A stretch of 64,000 nucleotides of DNA from Hippasteria phrygiana (GCA_037893225.1 JAZGUH010000377.1:535542-599541), one strand, 5' to 3'; shown: positions 1-13,650, counted from the stretch's first letter. A program made the numbers and translations. Notes: generated by a model not told the origin, from the letters alone.

Positions 1-2624
1 ACAGTGAAATTGGCAACCAGCATACCTTTGGTGTAAGTTGATAGCTGATGTTACATAACATAAACAGTCTCTGCTGGAGCACATGTATGACATGAGATAA
101 GTAAATAGGTGCCTGTGTGCATACAGGAGTGTGATAAACTCAAGGCCATCTACACATAGGGTCTAGTGAAGACTGGTGGTCCCACTTTAGCCCCTGGTGA
201 CTCTAATTTAGCCCCTTGTTTTTAATAACCATCATTTTGGAGATGGTTGGACAGGAATATTGAAATTGTTTTGGGTATTGTATGATGTACATAGGTTTAT
301 GAGGGGTTGCCTAATGCAGCGATTTAACATTTCATTCAACATCAGAATAAAAAAAAAACATGTTAACAGGAGTTAGCCCATTTTTTTCACAATAACTTTT
401 GCAAACAATAACATTGAATTATCAAAATCATTTTAAAAACACAATAGAACTTACACCATTTACTTTGGTGTAATTAAAAAAAATCAATGGATTTGCGGTT
501 AGTATTTCATAGCATGATAATGGCAAATACTCTAGCACCGACCTGTTTAACGTGTGCATACATGTAGATGCTGGGAAAATAGAGACGGAAATTATGTTCT
601 ACTTGTCTGGTTCCCTGACCATACTTTGGCCAAACAGATCAATTTATAGAGTCAGGGAATCATCAGGTCGGGGCACTATAGACTATTTCCAATGCTTGTC
701 AGCAGACAGTCATTGGGAAAACAATATAAATTTCCTTTCTTGAAAAATGACAGCACACCATGTGCCATGATTTCACAGGATGCCTGATGAGACTGCTATT
801 TACTTACAGTCTAGTATAGTATTTCGTAATAATTCAGTAGTTTTGTTTTCTGATGTTTGCAAATGTTGTATACTACATTTAAATCTTGAACTATAAGAGG
901 CTGTGCATGCCATGTTTGTTAGGACAGTAGAAGAGTTGGTACTCAGAGATTTGTTGTGTGTTCTTGTTTTCCTTTTCCTTTTTCTTTTCTTTTAAAGTTC
1001 ATTTGACCCTTCTTATCATGGGGTGTTTCCTACATGTATGTACATGTACATTGTACCTCCATGATTCAAGTGAAATTTTTCCAAAAAGGGTTCTAAAGTA
1101 CATGTACATGTACAATATCTACAATGCTACCATGGAGGTAGGATGATGCTACCCACAGCATGCATGCATGTAGGTACTAGGGTAATATACTATTTAAACC
1201 ACCTCCATGTACAAATGTACTAAGCATAGAGCAAGGAAAGCCGCTCAAACCAAACTAAAAAAACATGTACATTGTAATGTACATTGTACATATGTGCACA
1301 CATGCAAAACCACCATGATTCCTGTCACACAACAGAAAATGTCCTTGGGGCTTATGCTCATGGGGGCCTGCTCATAAAACCTTATCAGGCTTAAGTAATC
1401 AGGACTGATGACCCCCACTTGCTTGCATCAACTACATGTAAACAGTCAGTCCACAGCGCACAGGTTAATGAGGTCAAATCCCGAACTTTCTTTGCACGGC
1501 CTATGTCACGAACCGACCACGAGACTTACACGTGTAATTGCGAGAGTTCGGCAGATTTCTTTCCACGAACTACACGTTGAAAAAGAAGCAGTGGGTCTCC
1601 AAGATGGCGTGGTAAGTCGAAAGAGCACGTTTTTCCGAATCGAATGATATAAAATATGTCGAGATTAAGTATTTTTTTGGCAGAAATTTGTCCACTCGAA
1701 GGTCGGGTGTGATTTTGAGGATGTTTTTGGTAATAGTTTTAACTGTTGCGCCCTGACTGGACTAGTAAAGAATACAGAAAATGATCACTACGAATCGATG
1801 AAGGAATGAACGAGCTTTAGTTTGATACATATTTTAACTTGTTGCGACACGTTTACAATATTTTATGCGGCACTTTTCACGCGTGAGATTTCAATTTTTT
1901 CGGCCATTTCTTGTTGGCTTGCACATGTGGAGTGTGCACACACTGAGTTATAATGAGGACCACAATGGAAATAAGCTGCTCGCAGCTTTTTTGTGTCATC
2001 CTCGACAACCCCTCAGATTATGTGTTTTATGTCAGTTTGTTTTTTCTTTATATTTAATAGAATTTTGATATTTATTGTTTTGTCTTTTAATTATCCGTGG
2101 AGATTGTCAAATAAAAATAAACAAAAATGCCCGCGTGTACATTTATGTAACAAACAGGGTAATCATGTACTCACACATGGTCACTTTTTGTGCACAAGAT
2201 TTCAGATTTTCAGCAATTTGTTTTTGGCTTGCACATAACAATTAACATCATGCATATGTGTACATGTACATGTAATTGTAGCCCAAGGATTTTGTATTTT
2301 TGTTTGAGGGGGGGGGGGGGATCCAATTTGAATTTCCGGTCATCTTGTACATGTACCTAAATTAACTTACTCGTAAGGGTTGTAATTTGGAAGTAGGTGC
2401 ATGCTTTGTTATAGTTATTGCCTGACAATGACATAAGAGTTTTTCTTTCAATTCTTTTTATACATGTAGGGCATGCTGTCCACACGCGTGGCCATTGATC
2501 CCACCACGAAAGATAAAGGCCATCATTTTTGGACCAGGGCAGGAAAAGCGGGGACAGTCAGTAACCACTGCGCCAACCTGACTCCATTTGTTGTTTCAAT
2601 GTTACTCACCTTATTTTGATTTAA
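1..2624. other. Intergenic DNA, no gene recognised
   Basis: AT-rich non-coding sequence with scattered TGTACATGTACA-type microsatellite tracts (around 1035-1115 and 1265-1295) and a poly-G run near 2310-2321. All open frames are short (80 codons or fewer) and unlike known proteins. The only structured part is the diverged repeat at 441-882, listed separately. Confidence 0.6.
441..882 (+). repeat. Diverged dispersed repeat, copy 1
   Basis: This ~440-bp stretch aligns along its whole length with 23948-24389 in the same orientation. Shared blocks include the GATGCTGGGAAAA region, ATCAGGTCGGG, GACAGCACA, GAGACTGCTATTT and ATTTCGTAATAATTCAGTAG. The two copies differ at many positions and by small indels, so they are old. 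No open frame is conserved between them. It may be an old transposon fragment or an ancient segmental duplication. Confidence 0.7.
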
Positions 2625-2928
2625 TTGTTATTAGTTAATGCCAGAAAACTATGCCAAAGTGTACAGAATAGGTTTTGAGACTTGGATGCACACAGTATGA
2701 ACTTTGTGTGTTTTTATGCTGCATACATTTACCCATACAGGTACATGTATGTTTTAACTTTTATTCAACACAATTTGTTATTAATTAATGCCAGAAAACT
2801 ATGCCAAAGTGTACAGAATAGGTTTTGAGACTTGGATGCACACAGTATAAACTTTGTGTGTTTGTATGCTGCATACAACATTTACCCGTAGAGGTACTTG
2901 TATGTTTTAACGTTTATTCAACACAATT
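2625..2928 (+). repeat. Two-copy tandem duplication, 150-bp unit
   Basis: The segment beginning at about 2625 is repeated from about 2775 with a 150-bp period. The block around ATGCCAGAAAACTATGCC occurs at 2639 and again at 2789, followed by over 100 bp of near identity. A decayed third start (AATGCCAAAAACTATGCC) is at about 2985. No coding content is seen. Confidence 0.85.
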
Positions 2929-5110
2929 TGTCATTGCCATGCTAGAAACATTCCCACTTTTTATTGAAAATGTGTACTGACTTAATGCCAAAAACTATGC
3001 CAAAGAATTGTCATTATTTCTGAGTCATGTACACTGTACATGCATTATTGACCTCATTTTGTAGTGATTATTTCAGAAATTTTTTTTTTATATAGCTCAT
3101 ACAAGTTCTTTCGTCAACACTTGCCATTTTACTCAGTCATATGCTATTTTGAGCTAATATGTTCATATATATTTTTTTCATTTCTTTAATTATATTGCAC
3201 TTTTTATGGCATATTCCTCTGGAAACACGGGTATTAATATTTGCTATTTGTGATGGTAACAATTGTATTCAAAATGTGTAGCATCAACAGGGTATATATC
3301 CATTAAAAACACAGGATGATGTGTTACCGGTATACAATTTTCATGTTTTTAAATCTGCAGTTTCTTGATAAAACTAGTACAAATATATATTTATGTTTTG
3401 TTTTTTAATATAATAAGTTGTTTTCTGTACCTTGTCTTCAATAAATGCAGAAACATGTTACATATAATTCCTTTACATCTTTGTCGCTTGTACCATGGAG
3501 CTATTTTTCTGTCTTTGGCTAGTTTTGATGCTGCATGCCATTTTCAGTTAGCAAACTTTGGGGAAAGGAGAAAACATTTTGAAAAGAAAATTTAACAGCG
3601 TACTGTTAAAATACCCATATCTTGTGAAAACTGGATTTGTCTAAGTTGAAATGAACATATAAATAATTCTCAAGGGGTTCTAGCTAGAGGGAAAATGGAA
3701 AAAAACAACGTTATTGAATAAATGTCAGCACATGCTGTGCGTATGATTGCATTACATGAACTACACGTTATTATGAACGCTTTCTCGATGACATCATTTT
3801 TGACCAATGAGGGCACGGGAAGGCCCATGGCCTGTCATGGCGAGATGTTCCGTTGGTGTTTCGGGGGACAATCGTTAGAATTTCCTGCGCCCCGACTAGA
3901 CTAGGTAAAGATCAACTCAAAACCAACAATCTTTAGATAGAATATGAAGTTATCTGTTACGGTAGTGTGAAATTTGGCTATTGCCATTGTCAAAAGACGG
4001 AAAATTTTGTTGTTTTCGGAAGGCCATTTTATTGAGATCCGAAGCCTTTTTTCCGTTATAAATTTCACCTTCTAAATATTACCCAATTTCCAATCTGATG
4101 CGATAATATCACAGAATATTTCTCTATCTAAAAGAGAATATACAAGATGTTGACACATAACAAATAAAACGAATATTTTGGACCGAATTCCACACGCCGT
4201 CGTGAGCTTATTAAATATTCAAAAAGGGGTCACACACCGAATGCCATGCATACAGCGCACATAAAATGAACGGCTTTTGAGTGCGCTGCGGACTGACTGT
4301 AAACTACATTGTACATGTACATTTTGTAGGTCTTACCATGGAGCTTACCATCCTCCATGGTCTTACCATCCTCTATGGTCTTACCACAAAGAATGTATAG
4401 CACTAGGGTTACAACTAATTTTGAAAGTGGTATCGACTGTGAAATTTGTGATTTATTTGGGAATATTAGGAAATTCTTAAACCTTGTGAAAAATTTCGGA
4501 AGTACAAAAGTAAAATAAAATAAATGTCAAAAGATGGTTGATGTACTTGGACAAACATTTTTAGGATAGCCGATGAGTGTTTAAGAAGAAAGGGAATGAA
4601 TATCCTTTAGTATTTGAAAATGACCACTCAGAAAACTACATATCTTAAAAACCCTGTTCACTGGTGACAGGATTTTCAGTCGACAAAGATATTACAAAAT
4701 CACTGATAGGAGGGATGGACTTTTTACACTATACTTATGTACATGTATCACAAGTACATGTACATTTGTAGTTACAATGTAGGAGCGGAAATTACTAGAA
4801 TGTCGGACACCATCTTTTCAAAATACATGTAAATTATAATTAAATCCCGACAAAAAATCCTGAAATCAGGAAAAATCCTGACAAATCTCACCCCTGGTAC
4901 ATACTTTTAGGATTGGCATATTTTTTTTTACCAACGATCGAGTACGACTGTACGTAGTACGTTTAAAAAATCGACTTATTAAATTGGCACAAATGATCAT
5001 TGACGGACAGGAGAAGTTATCTTTTTGAACATTTTGATCTAAAGCAGGGCACAACACTCAACATACTCAATAACGAAAATTGGCTTCAACACCAACACCA
5101 TGCGTACTCA
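2929..5110. other. Intergenic DNA, no gene recognised
   Basis: No convincing exon, RNA gene or mobile-element end was found. There are short ACATGTA microsatellites (about 4308-4325, 4738-4765). The part near 3720-3910 shares short blocks (GAACTACACGTT, then a CGACTAGACTAG-like block) with 1555-1770, too weak to call a repeat. Confidence 0.5.
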
Positions 5111-5114
5111 CGTT

Positions 5115-5190
5115 GGTCTTGGTCTCGGAAGTTGAGGTCTCAGTCTTGGTCTCGGAAGTTGAGGCCTCAGTCTCAGTCTCGGAGACCTAA
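5115..5190 (+). repeat. Short minisatellite, ~36-bp unit
   Basis: About two copies of a unit built on GGTCTCGGAAGTTGAGG followed by a shorter TCTCAGTC-rich stretch. It gives the Arg/Ser-rich reading frames here, which are not genuine coding sequence. Confidence 0.65.
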
Positions 5191-5714
5191 TGTTAGGTAA
5201 GGACATAATAAATGTGTGAGGGTGCTGTTTGTTTGGTGACTCATTTTCTGAATAGGAAATTGTGATTTATTTTTTTGAACATTCTTACAGCTTTATTTAA
5301 ATTCAAATATGCCTATCAGAATTTTTGAAATCATGATTGCCATCTGCCTTTTATTCATTGAAATAAGGCATGAGTTTTAAGCAGTTCTGTCATAATCTTT
5401 TAGTCTCTCTACGTTAGGCTATGTCTAGCCCTATGGGCTCCGTGCGCCAACAAAAGAGGGCGCTGTCCACATAGCAACCGCACTTCCGTGGGGAGTACGT
5501 CGCTGGTATTACGCACTGCGCTCCTCGTTCATTTGATACTCGTATACCAGTGGGATTGCTTTGTCTGTTTGCCGACTCTCGATAATTGAGTTTTCAATAA
5601 GAATATCACAGCGGGAACCAGACACTAAAATTGAAGTCAGGTAAGATGGCGTCGATATTGACCCCCCAACTCGCCTTTTCTTTCCGCTGAGGGGGTAGTT
5701 GTGCACGGAGCTCA

Positions 5715-6940
5715 TAGGGTTGTAAATGGTTCCTTTTTTAACTTCTAACTTTTTACTGTCACCATTACCATGATTACAGCCCTACTCCAACGGCACGCCA
5801 CCCCTACAACCGGTCGACTTTGTACACATGTATGTATCTCCCCAAATTCTTATCGCTGAACACTTTTATACATCATTGTATTCCTGAGATGTTAGCAATT
5901 TCTACAATGTAACAAGGCTTAACTAAATGCTGAATTCGTCCGGCTGTCTTAAAAAAATGACAAATGCTCCAAAACCTTCCAAAACGTCTTTACATGGAGG
6001 CCGCCATCTTGTTTGTATTCATCGCTATGATCTAAAGAAGTCAGGGCACCCGGCGGTTGTAGAAAATGGTCTGCTCATGAATTATGCATGACATGTCTCG
6101 CGGATGTTTATTTGCATACGCACAACCAACATGTACAAACTTGTATTGCAGCCGGTCCCCGTATATATTTTGTGCGCATGCACGAAACAACCGCACGACG
6201 TTACATGTATACAAAAAGACGTCTTGGAAGGTTTTGGAACATTTGTTGGTAATCCTTATCTTTAGGACACCTCTATTTTGTTTACGAGTTCTGTTCAAAA
6301 CTTACTTTTGCAGATGACTTTACAGTACTAAAGGGACTTTTGTAGGCTAAAGCAGTATTTTTTTCTTCAGATATCATTAACTCATGCTTGTTGTAATTTT
6401 TTGAAACGCATTTTCAAAGAAAATGTGACTTTCTTACCTTTTTATGCAGTCAGAGACGTTGCCGTTTTACCCCATAATTTCCCTCATAAATCAAAACCCT
6501 GCCCTCTTTCAACAAAATTGAACTTGCTCTGTTGCTCATATTCAACATGATATCTTAGCTAACTATTTACTATAATTTAGATGATTTCAAGCACACGGAG
6601 TGACTTTTCCTGCCTGTATCATCGCAAAATATTGAGGTACCTTCCGAAACATAAACTTATGGAACGGGGTTTTAAAGATAAGGATTATCCATTTGTCATT
6701 TTTGAAAACCTCACACAAATTCAGCATTTAGTAAGCCTTGTTGTAGAAATTGCTAACATCTCAGGAATACAATGATGTATATAAAAGTGTTCAGCGATAA
6801 GAATTTGGGGAGATATTTGAAATCAAAGTCGACCGGTTGTAAATCCCGGCGTGTAGGGGTGCCGCTGGAGTAGGGCTGTAATCATGGTATTATGGCGACA
6901 GTAAAAAAGTTAGAAGTTAAAAATGAACCATTTCCAGCCA
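5715..6940. mobile_element. Palindromic non-autonomous DNA transposon (TAGGG(C/T)TGTAAATGG family)
   Basis: About 230-250 bp at the left (from TAGGGTTGTAAATGGTTCC at 5715) is repeated inverted at the right (ending near 6940). Matching blocks run through the TTAACTTCTAACTTTTTACTG motif, the ACCGGTCGACTTTG region, the CTCAGGAATACAATGATGTAT region and the AATTCAGCATTTAGT block. The right terminus is more decayed than the left. A relative with the same terminal sequence is at 28402-28954. No transposase frame is present. The TAGGGCTG-like end would suit a hAT-type MITE, but no clean target-site duplication was found. Confidence 0.75.
5961..6247. repeat. Nested inverted repeat inside the 5.7-6.9 kb element
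   Basis: Arms at 5961-5996 and 6204-6247 (CAAATG...CCAAAACCTTCCAAAACGTC and its inverted counterpart) are complementary with few mismatches. This is a smaller palindromic insertion within the larger element. It has no coding content. Confidence 0.6.
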
Positions 6941-7002
6941 TATTTGTAGGGCTAGGCAATGTCTCGGTCTCTGAACATGAACTTTAAAATCGACTACAAC
7001 TA

Positions 7003-7749
7003 TGGAGCGTCAAAAGTGGACAACCGTATTTTCCCATTTTTTGCTAGTAGAATTTTAGGTTTTTAGAGTTTTAAAAAACTCAATTTTCTGCTGGCAGAAA
7101 TTTGGATTTTACTTTGACGACTATCTCGGCGCCTCAAAAGTGGACAACTAAAAATCTCAAATTCTTTCTCACAAAAATCATGATGCTCCAAAAGTGGACA
7201 ACCCCGTTTTCCCATTTCCTGCTAGCAGAGATTTAGATTTTAGAAGTAGCAACACCCGTTTTAAAAAATGTCAATTTTCTGCTAGCAAAAATGTTGGTTT
7301 TACTTTGCGACTTTTTTGACGCCTCAAAAGTGGACAACTAAAAATCCGTAATTTCTGTCAGTAAAAAGCCGCTGACCAGCCTTCGCAGATAGGAATCGTC
7401 CACACTTTGCACAGGGGTTATTAGGTTAACTGAGAACGTGATGACGTGAACAGAAAATTGACATTTTTTAAAACAGGTGTTGCTACTTCTAAAATCTAAA
7501 TCTCTGCTAGCAGGAAATGGGAAAACGGGGTTGTCCACTTTTGGAGCATCATGATTTTTGTCAGTAAGAATTTGAGATTTTTAGTTGTCCACTTTTGAGG
7601 CGCCGAGATAGTCGTCAAAGTAAAATCCAAATTTCTGCTAGCAAAAAAATTTTAAACATGTTTTTTAAAACCAGTGTTGCCATTTCTAAAACCCTAAAAT
7701 TCTACTAGCAGAAAATGGGAAAATATGGTTGTCCACTTTTGACGCTCAG
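7003..7749. mobile_element. Palindromic element with repeated CAAAAGTGGACAAC motifs
   Basis: The left end, GAGCGTCAAAAGTGGACAAC from 7005, is mirrored at the right end, GTTGTCCACTTTTGACGCTC, ending at 7747. Roughly 290-bp arms follow around a centre near 7370-7440. The core CAAAAGTGGACAAC recurs at about 7010, 7137, 7188 and 7324 in one orientation and at about 7532, 7583 and 7728 in the other. TA dinucleotides lie just outside both ends, which would suit a Tc1/mariner-like or foldback MITE. No protein is encoded. Confidence 0.75.
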
Positions 7750-8147
7750 TACTAGTACAAGGGTGTGGGTGAAAGTCGGACCCAGTCGGACCTAGTCGGA
7801 TCCACCATTTAAAATGATTGATTGATTGTAAAAAGGAAATCAATCACAAAAATAACATTAGAATACACGTAAATTGCTTTTAGGTGTACAAAAAACCGAA
7901 GGAAAGGTTATATTTAACCAGAAAATTTCAGTTTTCGAAGGCCGTAATACCCCGACACGCAACGCTAGCTTGCTGCACAAATACAGCAGTACAGTATAGA
8001 GGGCGCTAATAAAGTCAGTTATCTATTGTTTGCACACCGGTGATCTCCCCGCGCCGAAACAACACCGAGGACGGAACGGTCAGTCTGCGTACGTACATGT
8101 ACGTGTGTGCTCACTGTACGTAATAGACGGCCAAGAACAATTGATTC

Positions 8148-8994
8148 GACCGTATCTCATTAAAACGGGCATCCGGATCCTACCTTTAAAATCGTTCTCT
8201 TTTGTTTTCCTGACTTGTTCTTTTTACAAACGTTATTAAATATATCATACCATACCGTATATTTTAATAATGAAGTTACATATGCCCCCAAACAGTTCTT
8301 AAATATAAACTTTGCGTTGGCAATTTCTGCACGCACGTACGTAATACATGGCCACAGGCCACGTACACATTATTTTTCGACCGTATTTTATCAAAGCGGG
8401 CAGCCGGATCCTTTTTCTAAAATCGTTATCTGTCATTTTTCGGACTTGTTCTTTGGACATAATGTATAAAAGATACCCAACCACACTTTTACATTGTACA
8501 AATGAAGAAATATACCTCTGAATAGTTCTTAATTGACAATTTCATGTTGCCATTGTCAAGCGCATGCACGTATAATGCACAGAGACGGACACATTATTTT
8601 TTTGACCGTATCTCATCAAAGCGGGCATCCGGATCCTACCTTTTAAATCGTTATCTGTCTTTTTTTATGGAATTTTTTCTTTTGGCAGAATTTATTAAAT
8701 AGATCCTATTATAGCGTTATTTGTAAAAATGAAGTTACATACCCCCGAACAGTTTTTAAATGACAACTTCATTTTGGCCTTTTCAACCGTACGCACGTAA
8801 TGCATGGAAACGTTACACATTTTATTCGACCATATCTCATGAAAGAGGGAAGCCGGATCCTCCTTTTAAAAACGTTATCTGTCATTTTTTGGAATTGTTC
8901 TTTTGACAGAATGTGTAAAATATATCCTACAATACCTGTACATTGGACAAATAAAGGTACATACCACCGGTCCCTAACAATTCCAACTTGACAA
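8148..8994 (+). repeat. Left-arm tandem array, ~4 units of ~225 bp
   Basis: Each unit starts near CGACCGTATCTCAT, then has an invariant GGATCC-containing block, ATCGTTATCTGTC, a TATATC/TACCGTA-like stretch, TGAAGTTACAT, and an acgtacgtaatgcatgg-like block. Unit starts are near 8148, 8378, 8604 and 8828. The units are diverged from one another and non-coding. Confidence 0.75.
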
Positions 8995-10643
8995 CATGTA
9001 TCCTTATGTTCAAATGAAAATTTGGAGACTCTGCTTTCGAGCCTTTTATGACTTTGTGCTTTGTCAAATGGGTTTTTTTTATTAGCATTTACATCGAAAC
9101 GTCGGAATTACTCAACAAATCGAACAATTCTTTTTTAAAGTTAAACCGCAAAATACCGTTCGCTTTGGTGCCTTGTTGAATGGACCTATTTGACAAGTGA
9201 CCAATTTCGGTCCTCCATATGTTTTCTGTGGTAATGTCCTGGTACATGTACATGGTGACCCATATCCCTACATAGTGCGAAAATGCAGTTTTTATTGACC
9301 GTCATGTTCGCAATAGCAGTAATAATATAATGTTTTAAGAGTTCTATTGTGTTATAATCTTTGTATAGAAATGTTTTATTAAAATGCGCGTGTGTTTTAA
9401 TCGGTTTTCGCAGCTGTTCAGAAAGTCAAATGCATTAAGGATATTTCAGTATATAAAACACTAATTACCTAGACCTGGATTAGTTTTTCAGAAACGATAA
9501 ATCAGGCACCGGGAACTATACTTTAGGTAAGTTCAAGCATTACGCATTGTAGACAGTTTTATACGGGCACATTAAAATGCCCATAGGCATGCTCCGTCAT
9601 GAGATCTTCAAGCAAGAAGTAACGTACTGTCATGTATGCATACATTCAACCAAACCCAAACGATGTAGATTGAAAAGAAATTGTGACATTACTTCGACAT
9701 TAAATGACACCTATGTCATATTTTATGCACATACTTAGGTATAAAGATGTATACCGTCAGTGCCAATTTCGAGTTTCAAAACTCGTTGGACATTGAGGGC
9801 GCCATGCAATTGCTATTATGCACGATGCTAATACACTAAACATAACCACGAAATGGTTTAAAGTAGAAACCTGAAAAGTGTGGCGATTGTATTTTCATAA
9901 ATTCTATGAATTTATGTATTGCTTTTTCAACATAGCTCATTCCTTTTCCGAGCTTATAACCTTGGGAGTTGTTACAGTCAGGCCCCTTTGTTTTGAAAAA
10001 AATGAAGCTTTGTTTAGTTTGGAACGTGTGATGTACGCTGTCAGTACCAAAAACATCACCACGAAACAATATTTGAAATTTGAATTGGGCTTTACAATTT
10101 TGAGATCTGATACAATAGTGTGTTCCTTTTCAAAATAAAGAAAGCGCAGTTTACTGCTCGTGGACTGCGCATGCACTTATATAAACACGTCCCTTTTTTG
10201 GTTTTGTTTGTTTGTTTGTTTGTTTGTTTGTTGTTGTTTTTTGTGGGTTTTTTTGGTGGGGGGGAGGGGGGGGGGTTGCCCAAGGCAATGTGACATGACA
10301 GGACATGTGAAAATGTGCATGTTCTCTGTGTGTTTCCAGGGGTATTGCTAACAGTGTTTTAAATTCTCAGTGGATTCTGAAACGAATGTCTGCCTGGAGT
10401 CGTAATAATTTCAAAAATACAATGGATGATGACAATCGCAACACTTTAAACCACTTCAGTTTCGATGAGGTGCTGTTTTTGTAATCGATATAATGAACAG
10501 TGGTATCTTTAGCTTCAAACAAAGATGAAATATTTATTTACATGTATGTATACCATGTCAGTATATGGCAGTCCCTCTAACACTTGACACTTGACACAAT
10601 TGAATTGGGTCATCTTACTCAATCGATGTGGAAAATACAGGAG
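8995..10643. other. Internal region of the foldback element, no gene seen
   Basis: Non-coding AT-rich DNA. It contains a (GTTT)n microsatellite at about 10198-10230 followed by a poly-G tract at about 10256-10275. No transposase-like frame or splice-bounded exon was recognised. Confidence 0.5.
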
Positions 10644-11012
10644 TGTATACAGGACATCGGTATTTTTGGAAGGATTATCCGCCCGGACGGATTATTAGAT
10701 TAAGATTTCGCCCTGGCTGATTCCATTTCGCCCTGCCTGATTACTATTTCGCCCGGTCGGATTACTATTTCGCCCGGTCGGATTACTATTTCGCCCGGTT
10801 AGATTACTATTTCTTTCGGGTGGATTAATATTTACCAAGCTCGGAATTGGCCACGATGCATGGCTACAATAAATAACAGTCCGCCCGGCGCGACGATAAT
10901 CAGAATGGTGTAACAATAATCCGTTCGGGCGATTTAGTAATCTGCAATAGCAATCCGCCCGGGCGGATTATAGCGTGCTTAAGTTTTCATTTTTACCGAT
11001 GTCCTATATACG
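10644..11012. mobile_element. ~370-bp MITE carrying a minisatellite
   Basis: The terminal inverted repeat reads ATACAGGACATCGGTA at the left (about 10646) and its complement TACCGATGTCCTATATA at the right (about 10995-11011), with an inner pair GGATTATCCGCCCGG / CCGCCCGGGCGGATTA. The interior holds a 21-bp minisatellite. It is non-coding and nested in the larger foldback element. Confidence 0.7.
10704..10830 (+). repeat. 21-bp minisatellite
   Basis: About six copies of a unit of the form GGATTACTATTTCGCCCGGTC, progressively degraded at both ends. It gives a GRNSNPT-type repeating peptide on the minus strand that is not considered a gene. Confidence 0.85.
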
Positions 11013-13395
11013 CTTCCTTAATCTCGGAAGTCTGTTCACATAGGCCTAACCCACTGCTGGTAGGCACAAAATAATTTCCGTTGTACTTAACTACGGCGCT
11101 GGCATCTTCTGTGTTACCGGGTGTGTGTGTGTGGGGGGGGGGGGGGGGGGGGGGTGACCGCGAAAAGCATTTAGAATCACCTTTTTCAGACATCTGTATA
11201 TTTTTAGTTTTGATCCCTACCTCTATCCAAAACCTGGGTAGGCCTATGCCACTTCCGCAGTGATGTTACTGCACTGCTGTGCCTTTCCACAGAAATGATG
11301 TCAGTAATGCATTTATTGAAATATTATACAGTTGATGCGCGGAAATGGGGTCGCATAACGGTTATTACATTTATTATATTGCAAAATAAACATATCCGTC
11401 GGGCAAAAAAATCTCAACTGCCTGAAAGTTTTTTTGCTAAAATAAATAAATAAACAATTAACACCACACCATGTTAACACGCCAAAATGTATGGTTGTAT
11501 TTGTATTCACTTCAGCTATAAGTTCACCTGAAATAGATAAAGGTGGTATATCCGTCATTTGGGTGTGTCACCCTGAAAGTAAATGTTCTAAATGAATTGT
11601 TATTTTTCATAACATAAGTTTGTAAAGGTATAGTACATCATTTCTACAGCCAACAACATATTTGCAGACGGGGTTCATACTTTGTGTGATGCAACATATA
11701 CATGAAATAATAAAACTGTCAAAGTCATGATAAAATAGCGAAAACAAATTTCTTTTTACAGTGATTTTGCGCACGTTCATGGTGCTTAATTTTGAGTTTG
11801 CACAATCTACATAAGCTATGGCGGTTTTGAAGTCTTTGGATGTTTTTTTCTCGAAGATGACAGCATTTTAGACAAAAATATTTCACCCGAGGATTGTTAC
11901 TGGTATCATCTTCATATAGCTAGCTATATAATCAGGTTTCAAATATCAACTGACGATTTTAGTTTTTATTGATTTATTTTTTTGTAGGGGGCATTACCAA
12001 TGATGTATCATATACCTTTCAATGAGACGTTCCACAAAAAAACGACGATAAGTAACATACGTAAAGACGTATCAAGTTTGGAATCTGGAGCGCTGCGGGA
12101 AGCTCAGCATAATTCAAACAGTATTATTGTGTATCAATCTTTGCGCGCTGCGTTTAACAATATATTTCGGGAAGACCAAATAGAATGCACACTGTAGTAA
12201 GCGCTGTTTTGGTGCTGAACACAAAATAATTCTGCAGTTGGAGTAAATTCAATGAAAGATAAACAGTTAAAAAAAATTACTGGCATTATTCATGCTTTGT
12301 GTGATACATGAACTAATAAAGCTAGGAAAGTTTGATCTCAATCTGTCGTCCATAAATTAACGAGAAATATAATGGAAAACCATTTTCGTTTAACATTGAT
12401 GTTGTTCATGCACGTTCATGGGCGTCGATCGGTGTGGCACATGCCCTCCCTCACCCAATTTTGTAAGGGGGGGGGGGTCGTCATATTATTTGTCCCCTCC
12501 CACTCTTTTTCCGTCCCCGAATAATTGATCTTTATAGTGGGAACAAGTGTGATGAATTTCATTAGCGTAAGTCAGGAAGTCAGCAATATTATTTTTATTG
12601 TTTAGCTCGTAAAGATTATGCTCCACAATGTCGGATTGCTGGTCCTTTCATTAATGGATCGTATCGCTGTCACGGCGTTGATATGTGAAGGAGAGGGGGA
12701 TATGGCCCTCTACTTTTCTATAAGGTTATCATTATCCCCACCGGGTATCCTAGTTCTTTTTATACTCCCCCCCCCCCCCCCCCGAATAAAAATTGTAGGC
12801 CTATTAGATACACGCTGATCAAATTACCGTTACGGTACATCTTAACGAAAATACTAATATCCCAAATTAATGGGAAAAGATTGGTAAATTCTGACCCAAA
12901 CAACTATGCCGATGCAAGACTCACGTGTTTTATATGGTCATGTGCGTCGGCCTAATGACCTAGTTTGATCAATATACCCGCTTGTCGTGCCAGACACGTT
13001 CGTAATTATGACGTATTTTACGGACGCAACGCTGCATATATATACATGTATATGTTTAACTCTAATCAAAGACGATTCCGTAGCAATTTCCACTTGTGAA
13101 GAGTTCATTCTTTTTTCAGACGAGTTATCAATACAGTTTTTACGCAGCAGCATCTTCAGAGCCAATGACATACAGAGGGAAGTCTAGGACACCCCCCCCC
13201 CAAAAAAAAATGGCCCCAAACTTTAAACTTCCCATTTAAGTCATTTTGGTGAATACAGAATTATTAATGTCTTTGTCAATGTACATCAATCGTGCGGTAT
13301 GCAGAGCGATACATGACTATGCAGAGCGATACATGATGACGTCCATTAGCACTGTTGCAGAAACGTCTGCAATATCTATTTGTGGATTAACCCCC

Positions 13396-13428
<33 letters not shown>

Positions 13429-13650
13429 ACATACATATGACACCTTGTGTGGTACTTTTTGACTTGTATTAGATTTCCGCGCTGCGCGTTATAATAGATT
13501 TATGAGGCGTGATTAGTACCGCGACACGTTATTTTACTCCTCTTTAAAACCAGCAAATTAATCTATAACTTTATGTCATTAAAGAGTCCCTTTATGGTGT
13601 GCTGGCCTTTGCCCATCCACGTCCCCCGTCAAGTTTTAACTATTAGGCAG
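11013..13650. other. Internal region of the foldback element, no gene seen
   Basis: Non-coding. It holds a (GT)n-(G)n tract at about 11119-11154, poly-G near 12469-12478, poly-C near 12768-12783, a 21-bp direct duplication (ATGCAGAGCGATACATGA, 13299 and 13320) and a long poly-C tract at about 13391-13428. No exon or RNA gene was recognised. Confidence 0.5.

Noticed and set aside
1500..1617. Candidate first exon with CCAAGATGGCG start and GTAAGT donor
   Set aside because: One good Kozak-like start and donor, but no downstream exon and only 2-3 codons. Chance cannot be excluded.
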